From Rachicladosporium sp. CCFEE 5018 (taxonomy: Eukaryota; Ascomycota; Dothideomycetes; Cladosporiales; Cladosporiaceae), in assembly GCA_002077045.2 (NCBI GenBank), contig KZ111149.1:96019-160018 (forward strand): a stretch of 64,000 bases of DNA, read 5' to 3'. The translations under genes were made by a program, and so were the position numbers. The notes below the pieces were generated by a model. It worked only from the letters and a program-made list of their open reading frames with translations. It was not told the origin of the DNA and searched no databases. Of the stretch, positions 45,201-54,164 are shown piece after piece. How positions within the stretch are numbered: the first letter of the stretch is position 1; each line of letters starts with the position of its first letter.

Positions 45201-45255
45201 AAAAAGCGCTGGGAGAGGGGTGCAGTTGCAGGACAGGGAAATGGATTTTGACTGA
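42220..45255 (+). CDS. RGD2: Rho GTPase-activating protein with F-BAR and DEP domains
   Basis: Single exon, 1011 residues. An F-BAR region covers about 1-430 (starts FATSFWSADYAGGLGVLFGKL), with a DEP domain inserted at about 230-305 (SSGADITEYIQKHLGG, LLGHGFLRLVG). The coiled segment near 355-400 completes the F-BAR. The RhoGAP domain spans about 465-660 (FGVDIEARARSDRKRVPLII, then LEKYEIPIVAAVLKLYFLEL). The Ser/Pro-rich tail after 690 is disordered. F-BAR plus DEP plus RhoGAP in this order is the yeast Rgd2 layout, a GAP for Cdc42 and Rho5. The usual arginine-finger motif (GxxR) is not evident: the aligned segment reads RRSIWVVDVP. It overlaps nothing and is convergent with the acetyltransferase gene 96 bp away. 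Confidence 0.93.
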   Translation: MSTFATSFWSADYAGGLGVLFGKLQQGVQENQQIITVARLRAEAEDLYSQKLGDIDTATNRIEGGFQKDDGASVKKAFDGVRGEMIEASRNHRKIASNIRELVLNPFSRWCDQHAARIQNSQDDLQGRIRAHDRQAETVRQYRSAYFNKCRRVEDLDEEEKLAFQDPMSAAATGSPKTGPVIVPSIKVEDEEDEPEPLDIGDETYQPEQVKKILTHMVNNIRMGETKVPILGTYQNTSSGADITEYIQKHLGGTSLPYAERIGQDLLGHGFLRLVGSVGSTFANSSKMNYQWRPKVFHITGIPEKKPKLLGRTTTLASHGSDSTPDSPVVGAVHEYLGGWNPLNNAHANETPVEKLEREAKVADERYKQAVRKLDSLRCSLEEAMIDHLKFMERCELDRLKAIKSVVLDFSGSISNVIPSLQSTVDNMMLYQETVQPLGDLRYFLENYRTGSYIPKVTVYENYYNTVDEQTFGVDIEARARSDRKRVPLIITTILTFLDSRYPELEGDAARRSIWVVDVPLAAIHHLRNQLNTGKAISPGLLEKYEIPIVAAVLKLYFLELPDSLVSSHVYEIVKTIYATTAQTASEAARIQVLQSTLGQLRLANIATLDAVVTHFSRLIELTSADEAYITQLATTLAPCILRPKQETGLSMAEKYSIRLLKDLVAHKEAIFGELKRQATNLHHAPSTATRPARGISTDESKRKEHMEERQRAIAAATQAQAGSNRSRQPSPGPAARIATPSEVLPGHRRDRSRGPETRFPISTASVISPTDRRVLSPTSAGSRGSLEVPGSPPSTRTQSSAVPAPVAKDTPPSSSGSTSPPRTNGTTLHQPPPAEPTADDKPTDAATKRLSALPTMSASISSPGDFMTPSHYYAGSVDSSTTTSAAPSASTAPTAAAASNRDSASSTGIKAPVSKYKITNDTSERPASPATSVDSSAPVKRDSLTRSAGAAAGGRTFPVRKGTASSLQRASLVSKRDSGESGDYVASPVEAPEKSAGRGVQLQDREMDFD

Positions 45256-45351
45256 TCTGAGATAAAGAGAGCGAGAGATGGGAATGCGTGTGTAGGGTAT
45301 ATGTGTGTAGTCTTAGCGGGTATATCAGTTTGCCAGGGCCTCTCGATCTAG

Positions 45352-46224
45352 TTAGCCACTTCCATCTGCCTCGCTGCACTCGTCGTCGTAGGTCATGTCC
45401 CTGGCTGTCTCGTACCCTTTCCCAGCTTGTAGCTGCTGCACGTCGGGTTTCCATCGCAGCTCTACTTCCTTAAAGTAGCTGACTGCTCCGTGCTGCTCGA
45501 ACTCCAAACCCTCAAACAACTTCACACTCGCCACATTCGTTTCTCCGATCTTGACGCGCAAGTACTCCAGTTTCCTCACGTGCTTCGCAGTTCCTTCATC
45601 TGTGCCGCCAGCGTACTCGGCCGCAAGCTTGCGCCAGTGCGTGAGAATGTAATGGATGAAGATCTGTAACGCTGTGCGAGCGTAGCCTTTGCGTTGGTGA
45701 GAGGGGGAGGGGATCATGATCTCTAGCTCGCCTACTAGGCCACCTGCGTCGCCATTTCTCGCCTCCCCATCCTCGTCGTCCTGATCGTTTTCGACGTCGG
45801 AGAGGAAAAGGTTGACGTCGCCGATCATCTGCTTTGGGCCGTCGCAATGGCCGCTCTTGATACTCAGCACATCTCGAGCAGTCTCGGGCAGTGGGAGGCA
45901 GATGATGAAGGTTAGTTTATCGGGATCCTGGCGCCAGGATCGCTGCATGGCGTATTCTTCGGCCAGGGAGAGGGGCACGGAGGCTGTGAGAGCTTGCAGG
46001 GAGGGGGATTGGAGCCATTGATGGTAGGTCTCGACATGGTGGGGTGAATAGGGGACTAAGAGCAAGCGGGGGTGGGAGAGTGCTGGGAGGAAGAAGGAGA
46101 GGTCAGGACGTGCGAAGGAAAGTGGATGTGAATATGAGGAGAGTGCAGTAGACCGGGAAGGAGAGAGAACATAGAGTGGGCGGGAATGGTGGGAGATCAT
46201 ACCGGTTTTAGCGTTGATGCGCAT
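45352..46224 (-). CDS. GNAT acetyltransferase, NAT9-like
   Basis: Exons 46224-46203 and 46082-45352; intron 46083-46202 (120 nt) has GTATGA, a CTGAC branch site and CAG. Product is 250 residues. With the intron removed the start reads MRINAKTALSHPRLLLVPYS then HHVETYHQWL, matching the MRLNxxxLLLxxxVVLVPYTxxHVxxYHxWM start of NAT9 proteins; unspliced, 40 residues of low-complexity sequence would interrupt it. Other family motifs are LTASVPLSLAEEYAMQRSW, MIGDVNLFL, and the acetyl-CoA loop QRKGYA near 137-142. NAT9 proteins are implicated in microtubule stability, and the human enzyme is annotated as an alpha-tubulin-related acetyltransferase; substrate here is unproven. An acidic insertion (DVENDQDDEDGEARNGD) is species-specific. 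Confidence 0.88.
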   Translation of the reverse strand: MRINAKTGMISHHSRPLYVLSPSRSTALSSYSHPLSFARPDLSFFLPALSHPRLLLVPYSPHHVETYHQWLQSPSLQALTASVPLSLAEEYAMQRSWRQDPDKLTFIICLPLPETARDVLSIKSGHCDGPKQMIGDVNLFLSDVENDQDDEDGEARNGDAGGLVGELEIMIPSPSHQRKGYARTALQIFIHYILTHWRKLAAEYAGGTDEGTAKHVRKLEYLRVKIGETNVASVKLFEGLEFEQHGAVSYFKEVELRWKPDVQQLQAGKGYETARDMTYDDECSEADGSG

Positions 46225-46782
46225 AGCGAATGCTGTACGGCGTTGTAGAGGTAGATATCGATGTAGAAGGTAGTGGAGCCGGTTGATCGAAACGAATCAA
46301 GCACATCTCAACATTAGAAGTCGTGTTACCTCATGATCGATGGCATGCGGAGACGAGATTTGGAATAGTCACCAGACTAAGGTCCCTCGAGTCCGAGTTG
46401 TGGTAAAGATGCGAACGCGAACGACAAGGAGAACTTTAGTGAAGTTATTCACGCGCACGGACCCGACCAACGCAGAATGGATTGTGATACTCTCAATCAC
46501 TCGGGAAGTGGTATGCAAGGTCATAGTCGAACCGCCGAGTACAATGAGGTCTGTCAGGCTTGTCATGAGAGCCACGGATATTGTTGATCCTGCAGTCTGC
46601 CACACTGGAGAGCATACAACCTCTCCGTCTCACCCGCCCTTCGCACCACCAGAAAATCATGAGTAATAGTCTTTAGTCCCTCCATACCCATCATACTCCC
46701 CATGATCCGCCACACACTCCGCTTTCTTCGTCTCATGGTCCGCCTTGCTCTTATCATGATCCGTCCACGACGGCGGATCAGT
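46225..46782. other. Intergenic region
   Basis: About 560 bp between the acetyltransferase start and the 3' end of the secreted-protein gene. Open frames on both strands at 46340-46670 are mirror shadows of each other and contain no recognisable motif. Nothing else seen. Confidence 0.4.
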
Positions 46783-47746
46783 CTACCACAGATCCTTCCC
46801 ACCGAAGCATATATGAACATCGTAGCAACGATCAACCTCGTCGTATACCTGCGTGTTCTCAAGATTGGGCACGAAGCGCTTCCAGTTCGTGCAGTACATG
46901 TTCCTGCCATCTCTTCGCGGAGAAGGGTCTGCGAGATAGAAGAGGTGGTCGTTGAATCTGTGATCGATAGCTCTGCCGTCGAAGGTACCGAGGTCGAGTT
47001 GGCCGCCGTGCTTGTTGTCGACGTGGCTGTTGTCGCATTTGAGGCGTTGTTAGCAATCTCAAAGACTTCGTGCGGGAGTATGCTGGTGCTCACGCTATGT
47101 TGTACACCTGCTTCAGTCCACGCACACATGCCGCTTCGGAAAGCGTATACACAGTCGTGTCCGGCGCGCCTAGGCCGAAGCCGATATGTAAGTACACTTG
47201 TCCGGCCTCGGGGCAGTAGTAATTGTTATGCTTTGCGTAGCCAAGGGATCCAGCGCTCGGCGGCCAGTACGTGTACATCATGGAGACGTTATTGGTCTTA
47301 TTCTTCAAGTCGAGAATCGTACCGTCACTCGCCTTGCAGAACTTCGCAATAGCTTTGTCCATGAACCTGTTTGTAATGCCGGTTGCTGTGGTAATCTTCA
47401 GTACGGGACAGTTTGACGCATCTACAATATATCTTGAGAACTCACTGTACCCGCGATCAAAGCAATTCGTGTCCGGCATCTGTCCGGTGGGATGCCCAGC
47501 AATAGGATCAGCTACGACGCCCCAGAGGATTGGCTCAGTATCCAGGCGCGCACGCGGAATATCCTTGTCTGCATCTGCGATGCCAGTGTAAGATGCAGCA
47601 GCAATAGTGGTATCGGTGCCCGGTAAGTTGAACGGCCCAATTTCGATTCTGGAGTTCAAGTCTGATGCAGAGACGGTGGTGGCGATTGCTGCGATCAAAG
47701 CCAGCAGCGTCAGGGATGTCCGAGGCAACGCTGAGACGCAAGTCAT
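46783..47746 (-). CDS. Secreted protein of unknown family
   Basis: Exons 47746-47094 and 47026-46783; the 67-nt intron has GTGAGC, a perfect GCTAAC branch site and CAG. Product is 298 residues. A signal peptide (MTCVSALPRTSLTLLALIAA, then ATTVSAS) opens the protein. The mature part has paired cysteines in TNCFDRGYSEFSRY, ASNCPVL, AKFCKASDG, NNYYCPEAGQVY, EAACVRGL, NMYCTNWKRF, EVDCCYDVHICFGG, suggesting a disulfide-bonded extracellular protein. The last exon's coding frame was picked because it carries FNDHLFYLADPSPRRDGRN and the last three cysteines; the other frames give only low-complexity sequence. I know no family with these motifs. A small secreted enzyme or effector is possible but unsupported. 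Confidence 0.75.
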
Positions 47747-48166
47747 CTTGACAGAGCTGTGAGGCGCGGGAAGAAGATTGAGAGCTTGAGGATTCAAGAA
47801 GTAGAAGAGGAAACGGAGTGCTACACAGGTATGGCGCGAATAGAGCAGACTCACCAGCTTGAGACGTGCAGCGCAAGTCTCGTGCGAACATGGCCGCACG
47901 AAAACGTTCGAGACCGATCCCAGTCGTGGACCTTATCTCCTTATGCTCGCTGTGCAGTGCTTGTCTCTGCACTGAATCTGCAACAGGGGGACAGCTATAT
48001 GTACCAGTGGGTGCCTGATCGTCCCCGTCTATGATGCATTCCCGGCTCGGTATTTGTCGGACTGCATGTGTGGCAAGGATGGCTGTAGATCCGTTCTGAA
48101 CGATCACTTATGACCGTGGAAGATCCGGCTCCGCTTGAGTCGAAGTGCCAACACCCCTGTATCCCT
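47747..48166. other. Intergenic region
   Basis: About 420 bp between the secreted-protein gene start and the HIS1 stop, both on the minus strand. Open frames here have no recognisable content. It should hold the promoter of the secreted-protein gene. Confidence 0.4.
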
Positions 48167-49310
48167 TCACACCGTCCTCGTATTCTCAATCTTAGTAACA
48201 ATGATATCCGTCGCTCCCATCTCACTCAGCTGATCCATAGCCTGCGCAATCCTCTTTCTCTCCACCATAGCCTGAACAGCGACCCACTGCGCGTCCTGCA
48301 GGTTCGTTACCGTAGGCGCCCGCCTTCCTGGCGTGATCGTGGTAGCTTTTGGTAGACTCGCGCGCTCGACGTTGTAGGTGCATAGAACGTACTTTTGAGC
48401 TGTGATGACGCCGCGAATGCGGGCGGAGATTAGGCGCACGAGGGAGGGATCCGAGGGATGTTTGGAGGAGATGAGGACGGCTGTCGAGGACACGACGGTA
48501 GCTATGGCTTTGAGACCAGCGGCTCGCATGGTCTCGCCGGATTCTGAAGGAAATCAGTCACTCGCTCAATGCGGTCAGTGTAGAACCGAGTTTGACGTAC
48601 CAACGAGATCAACGATCCCATCTGCTACGCCCAATGCGCAAGCAGCCTCCACGCTCCCTCCTACGAACTTGATGTTGGTTCTCAGCTTTCTCGGCCCGTC
48701 TCCGTTGACTTCAACATTGCTCTCTTTGCCATCCTGTCTGTCCTCCAAGTCTCGGAAATACTTTTCTGATAGCGCCGTAAAGCTCGTCACGATGTTCCTC
48801 CCAACGAGCTGCTCCGGCGTCTGGATGTCTCCCTTCTCAGGGACCTGGACCTGCAGATCGCATTTTCCGAATTCCAAATCCAGCAGCTCCTCGATGCCCG
48901 TCGTCTCGCTTCCGGGCGTCTTCGCATCATGCTCGGCGACTGTGTCTCGTCCAGTGATCCCTAAATCTACGCGACCCTCGCCGACGAAGGTCGGTATATC
49001 GGCTGCAGGAAGGAACACCAAGGCTAAAGGCAGATTCTTGACGAGGGCGATGTCAAGTCGGTTGTGTCGGTGGAACTGGATGTCACTACCCGAGAGGAGG
49101 TCAAGGCATTGGGTGTGAAGCCGGCCCTTCTTGGGTACGGCGAAGAGGAGGCGATCGTTCAGACTGGCGAGTGTGGAGGTCAGAGTCGGTAGAGAGCGTG
49201 AGAAGCGACGGGGAAGAACCGGAAAGGTTGTCTCGGAAGACATTGTGGGAGGGGTAGGTAGAGGAGGAAGGAGATTGGGAAAGACATACGTACTGTGAGA
49301 CGAGCTCCAT
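48167..49310 (-). CDS. HIS1: ATP phosphoribosyltransferase (histidine step 1)
   Basis: Exons 49310-49294 (17 nt), 49163-48601, 48543-48167; introns of 130 and 57 nt, both GTACGT and CAG, with CTGAC and CTGAT branch sites. Product is 318 residues. It joins ATP and PRPP in the first, histidine-inhibited step of histidine synthesis. Spliced, the N-terminus is MELVSHLNDRLLFAVPKKGR, nearly the yeast MDLVNHLTDRLLFAIPKKGR. An ATG at 49243 also opens the exon-2 frame but lies inside the first intron and gives a non-homologous start. Other signatures are VFLPAADIPTFVGEGRVDLG, VGGSVEAACALGVADGIVDL, VESGETMRAAGL across the second intron, and PGRRAPTV before the C-terminal regulatory domain. Length fits the long HisG form. 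Confidence 0.97.
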
Positions 49311-49390
49311 AGCTAGTAGTGTGATGTCGTGCAGCGGGCTAGCAAACACTAGGCTGATATGACTAGAGGGGTGAGGGAAAAGAAGTCAAG

Positions 49391-49396
49391 TGACTC
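49391..49396 (+). promoter_or_regulatory. Gcn4/CpcA-type site TGACTC upstream of HIS1
   Basis: TGACTC, the core of the general amino-acid-control element, lies 81 bp upstream of the HIS1 start codon. HIS1 is a classic target of Gcn4/CpcA/CPC1 in fungi, so the placement is meaningful, though a hexamer can occur by chance. Confidence 0.5.
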
Positions 49397-49402
49397 CACG
49401 TG
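49397..49402. promoter_or_regulatory. CACGTG E-box next to the Gcn4-type site
   Basis: CACGTG follows the TGACTC site directly, with no gap. It is palindromic and fits Cbf1/Pho4-type bHLH factors. Whether it serves HIS1 or RPS28 is unknown. Confidence 0.4.
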
Positions 49403-49646
49403 GGTCGTCCAATGGCTTACGAACCGGCGCGGTGTGGGAGAGTTTTGATGTGATATTAGACGAGTTTGAGATGGCTGTACCCCGCTAAGTCGAACGAATT
49501 GATATGTTCAGACCCTTTGGCACGTGCATCCCTCGAAATCACTGCCTCGACATCCCACCAACCTGCCCAGATCGTCACCAAAACCTGTGAATAAGGTAGC
49601 AGCTAGCGTCGGCCCTTGCAGCGGCAGAGCGGGAAGCGACCTTATC

Positions 49647-49654
49647 TTCACGTG
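49647..49654. promoter_or_regulatory. TCACGTGA palindrome upstream of RPS28
   Basis: An eight-base perfect palindrome matching the Cbf1 consensus, 150 bp before the RPS28 ATG. Cbf1 together with Tbf1 drives ribosomal-protein genes in several fungi such as Candida, so use by RPS28 is a fair inference. The surrounding 49311-49804 spacer is the shared HIS1/RPS28 promoter and holds no gene. Confidence 0.5.
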
Positions 49655-49804
49655 ACCTTTTGACTACACTTGCGAAATTCGCTTGGCGGGGCGCCAAAAG
49701 TTCGACCTCGACCTCGCACCGAAGATCTTCACATCCACGCCGACGACCAAGTTCTCCTCCACGACCTCAAAAATCACCTTCTCCGATACCACACATACGC
49801 AAAC

Positions 49805-50200
49805 ATGGATTCTGCCAAGTAAGCGCATCGACATCGGCGAAGAGGAGGATATAAGACTGACAAAATGACAGGGTCCCCGTCAAACTCGTCAAGGTCACCC
49901 GCGTCCTCGGTCGCACCGGTACGATCACGCCCATACGCTCATTTCCTCGGGAATTCGAAAGCAGAATGAAGAAGAGAAACTAACAACCACACTAGGATCT
50001 CGTGGAGGTGTGACGCAAGTGCGTGTGGAGTTCATGGACGATACCACTCGATCAATCATCCGCAATGTGAAGGGCCCAGGTGCGCAGAAAAGGAGAACAG
50101 ACAAATCACGGCGATCTGGGTACTAACAGCAATAACAGTGCGCGAGGACGACATTCTCTGCCTTCTCGAGTCCGAGCGTGAGGCAAGGAGGCTGAGATAG
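49805..50200 (+). CDS. RPS28: Small-subunit ribosomal protein eS28
   Basis: Four exons: 49805-49818, 49872-49918, 49996-50079, 50139-50200; introns of 53, 77 and 59 nt, the last with a perfect TACTAAC branch site. Product is 68 residues, the family's usual length. Its sequence is almost invariant eS28: [25 protein letters not shown], then [19 protein letters not shown] and [19 protein letters not shown]. It sits near the mRNA exit channel of the 40S subunit. No exon is long enough to be found as a simple open frame, so the gene is easily missed. Three introns in a 207-nt coding sequence is typical for ribosomal-protein genes in filamentous fungi. Confidence 0.98.
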
Positions 50201-50799
50201 AGGGTCTGTGGCGAGCTGGGAAGCAGAGCGGACAACATAGGCTGGACTGTGGCGTTTCATGATCAGAAAAGCGTCATTACCAGGGATATTACATTCGAAA
50301 GGCGCCGAACGCTTGACGTTGCAGACCGAAGGGCAGTAGTTATTGCACAACGAACAACATCTACACCTAAAACCTTGCCAATGCATGTACCACTGTCTCA
50401 TTCCGGCGAGACCTTCGAAACAGAGACGATTGTAAGTGTGGCTCTGCAAGCTGAATAATGCACATACATAGTTGCGAATCAGTGTCTCTCTTTCGTTGCG
50501 GTCCGAAGATCTCTGCTCTTCAGACTTCCACCGCACCGTACGCTATGGCTCTCCGAGTTCGCGAGGTCCGAAGGCGGGGCCTTGGACTGTAGTCCTCGCC
50601 TGAGCATGCCTGTTGCAGGTGCAAGTGTGGAGTTATTGCCCACTGCCACTTTCGCCTATGTAGCGGAGACCTGGAAGATTCGCAGTAGTGCGTCATGGTC
50701 TTCACTGAAGCACTGGTTTTTCTATGTATTGATTATGTCTCACATTAGTTGCAGCTATCTACGAGACTCGCCTTCCTGCAAACGGAGGTGAAGCACATA
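50201..50799. other. Convergent intergenic region
   Basis: About 600 bp between the 3' ends of RPS28 and the broken membrane-protein gene. No gene-like content seen. Confidence 0.4.
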
Positions 50800-53659
50800 T
50801 CACCGACCCATCCTCTCACTGACACTCTCCGTAGCTTTACGAATAGGACTAGCCATCATCTCAAACCCCTCGCTCAATTTCCTCATCCTTCGCATACTCG
50901 GACTCTCAGCCGCTTGATTCGGAGCCATGCTTTCCATGTACAAGTGCCCACCATCGTCGTGCAGCTTCCACGACGAGCGGAACTGCTCACCCGTGGGTCC
51001 ACCTCCGCAGGCCTCGGCGAGCTCTCTGCTCGGCGGACTGTTGATCAGTATGCCGAAGAGGTTGCTGGGCTCGCTCAAGTCTGTGTACCAATCCCGGTGG
51101 GTTAGGAAGTAGACGAGAGCGCAGAGGTTGAGGATGAATACGGCGAAGAGGATGACGACGAACGCGCGCTGGTAGGGGACATTGCCGCCAGACTGGTATT
51201 GCTGAGCTTGTATGGAAGCGTTGAAGTACTGGTATTGGCCGGGCTCGATGCTGAGGGCCGAGTAGTTCTGGTAAAGATTAGGATGAGGTATCGACTTATC
51301 AATGAACTGCAAACATACCCAGAACTCGACAAGGGGCGTATCTTTTGTTGACTGCAAGAGCGTATAGCCAGCCATCACAGCGAGCGCTTCCGATATGGAC
51401 GGAAGAGCAAGATTAAACTTCGAGTCGAGTGTCACCAGCTGGTTCAACAGTCTGCTGTTACTTCCGTTCGCGTCGACCAGGCCGCCATCAAGCGATATAC
51501 CTACTACTGTCAGCGGTGTTTGATACTTGTGTGGGCTTGGGTACTCACTCTTGATCCACATAGAAGCGATATTCGGCCAGTCCTTGTTCAGAGAGAAGTT
51601 ACCACTAGTTGCGTTCCCGAGGCTGTGATTGTACTGCAGTGGGTCGTTGGTCCCACAAATAGCTTCCATGGACGCGCCACTGCTCGATGCGTTGTAAGTC
51701 GTGTAGCAGATGGGGGTTTGACTGACTCTTACTTGGCACAGCGGGTAAGCAATCTCACCGGTTGCGGGCATGATGGCCGTAGAGTTCCCAACCAGGTACA
51801 CCGCATCGCGACCGTATGGAATCCCAGTGGTCTCGTTGATGATGGTGTTGTAGCCGATGGGAAGCTTTGGAAACACAGGCGGCCACTTGAATTCGCCATA
51901 TGCTTCGCCCCAGCCGAAAATCGTATCAAGCTTCGTGCCTCCAAGATACGGGTCCGAGGCATTGAAGCCTGATGGCATCAAGCTATCGGGTGAGGTAGCG
52001 TTCTCCCACGCGCTGAGCGTGAGTGGCAGTAGCTGTTCCTCGGTAAGTGTTGCACTCAGCACATGCACAACAGGGGACGGCAGGGATGCTTTGATTCTGT
52101 ATTCCTAGTCCGTCGAGGTCCTCAGGCTGCATGATACTGTTGATCGAATCGATAGCTGCCGAGATGACACCCACGTGTGGCATAGCCATGGACACATTAA
52201 GGACGATAATATTGTGCTCTTTGTATAGCGCTGTCATGTTATTCGCAAACTCTTGCTCAATCCAAGGTGCTATGATAGTGGTGTTGTCGTGCAGAAGTGC
52301 GTACCCTTTCGGACGGCTAGCAAGATCTGCAGAGCCGTTGCCGCTATACGCTACGTCGTGCTAGGTGTTGAGGTACCCATAGTAATTGTGAAAGGCCATA
52401 GCAGAGTGCTCGAGTTGCAAGCAAGTTGTCGAACCGTCACTTGGGTCGACGTCGGCGGGTATCGGATACTTGCAGTCACTTGCAATGTACTTCGGGTTCG
52501 CGAACGACGACTTGACAAGCCCTGCATATGTCAGCGCTGATCACAGTCTATATCGCAGGACTGACTTACCTTGCATGACTGTCGGCTGCCACTCGTTGAA
52601 CTTGAGCTGCGGCTGCACGAGAGCGTTCGCAGCAGTTACATATCGCATCGCCATGACCGCAGCGAGGAGAGAGATGACTCCTAGAAGGGTGATGTCTGCA
52701 TAGCGAACACTCTCCCAGTGCGTGATCAGCGTTCCAGGCTGCAAGATCCAGGAGCGCATACTAATCTCCGCGAGCGTGATACCTCTAGCCGCCTTGTCGT
52801 GCGCTGGTCTAGCCAATGCTTGCCCCAGGAGAGCTACGATGACAGTGATGAAACTCAACTCAATTGTCTTAGCGAAGAACGTGGTCAGCACAGTAGCACC
52901 TGATATAGTGAGAGCGCCGTTTGTTCGAATAGTTCGACCGTAGCGAGGACCACGCAGCGCTACGATTAGAAAGATGGCTGACATGATCGTGCTGTGTTTT
53001 GAGAGGATCATGATCGTGGCTGACAGCCACGTCAAGCGGCCACGCTTAAAGGCGATTGCACTTCTGCAGTGCTGATCTGGTGCGAAGTCATCGTACTTGG
53101 ATCTAACCGAGAGTAAGCCTGCTTCGGAGTGGGCATAGACCGAAGGTTGCTTGAACGAGTTCAACGAAGCCTGAGAGTGATGTGTCTGATGCTTGTTGCC
53201 AGCGTAGGAGTTGTAGGATGTCCTGACGTCCCCAAAATTGCTGTCAAACCTAGTACTGCCTGAGAACCCACCAGTGGAGGGTGGAGACATGTGTGGTTTT
53301 GCTGAGCCGGGTGTGGCCGCCTCTGGTGAGTCTGTGACATTTCCAGAGGTCACAGGCTTGCGCAATGGCGGTGTCACCACAGACTCGGATCTGCCTGTCG
53401 AGCCTGGCACGGCGATACCGTGACCATCATTGGGGTTCGGGTGCCACTTCGCCGCGCGACGACTATCGCCCAGGACCCCGTCATGTTCGAAGAAAAGCTC
53501 GTCTACCACTGAGACCGAGGGAACCCTGGCATAGCCTGGACGGTGTCGCGCTGTTATGTTCCCCGCTTGAGATGAACCTGGCAGTGGTGAAGGAGTTCGA
53601 GCATGCAAGTCAGTCGTCAGAGGTTCTCGCTGTTCTTGGTCATTAGAAGAAGAAGCCAT
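50800..53659 (-). pseudogene. Broken gene for a fungal membrane protein
   Basis: The 5' part is sound: exon 53659-52570, a 48-nt GTAAGT intron, then exon from 52521. It encodes a polar N-tail of about 200 residues, membrane segments (WLSATIMILSKHSTIMSAIF, LTTFFAKTIELSFITVIVAL) and the start of an extracellular domain (GLVKSSFANPKYIASDC). Two lesions follow. A TAG at 52361-52363 sits where I expect Trp (YLNT-stop-HDVAYSGNGS). Near 52103-52107 a frameshift, equal to a 2-nt loss, separates NIIVLNVSMAMPH...PEDLDGLG from EYRIKASLPSPVVHVLSATL. Downstream coding resumes with stop-free introns (about 48 nt near 51500-51550 and 51 nt near 51268-51320), a last membrane span (FVVILFAVFILNLCALVYFL) and a Ser/Met-rich tail. 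The layout matches large uncharacterised fungal membrane proteins. Sequence error is the alternative. Confidence 0.72.
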
Positions 53660-54164
53660 CTTTGACGACTTTATTGCAACGATCAAACGCAGCCACGGAT
53701 CTGCACACTCAGTCGTGGGTTCTCAACACAAAGAGGATCTGAAGCAAGTTACGAGTCGCACCACCTACTGGGGAAGCGACACGGCTAGAGACATAGATCC
53801 GATGGAGGGGTCGCAGAGATAAGGTCAACAAGGCTGAGTGCCCAAGGCCATGGCGAACGATCGGGTACTACAGAGCTCCCTCTGACTGTGCCACCCTGTG
53901 GCCCTGGTCAGATGGCCACGCAATGAGCTGCATGAAGCCGACGTATTGGGTGACGGCTGGGCCATTGGCAAAGATGAACCAATGCAGCCACAATGATCTC
54001 GGCCATGGAAACAGATTAAGTTAATGCAAGGCTGAACGAAGCTATCGAATCGGATGCAGAGACGTGGGGAGGCGGGACAAGTGAGGTGCACGACTTGGAG
54101 TGCCTGAGGCAATCGCTATGTGGAACTTTTCTACAGCAATAAATACACCGAGAACCATCACCGT
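53660..54164. other. Intergenic region
   Basis: About 500 bp between the start of the broken gene and the permease stop. No coding content I can support. Confidence 0.4.

Noticed and set aside
49164..49243. ATG at 49241-49243 as HIS1 start
   Set aside because: It gives a non-homologous N-terminus and lies inside an intron whose removal yields the conserved HIS1 start.
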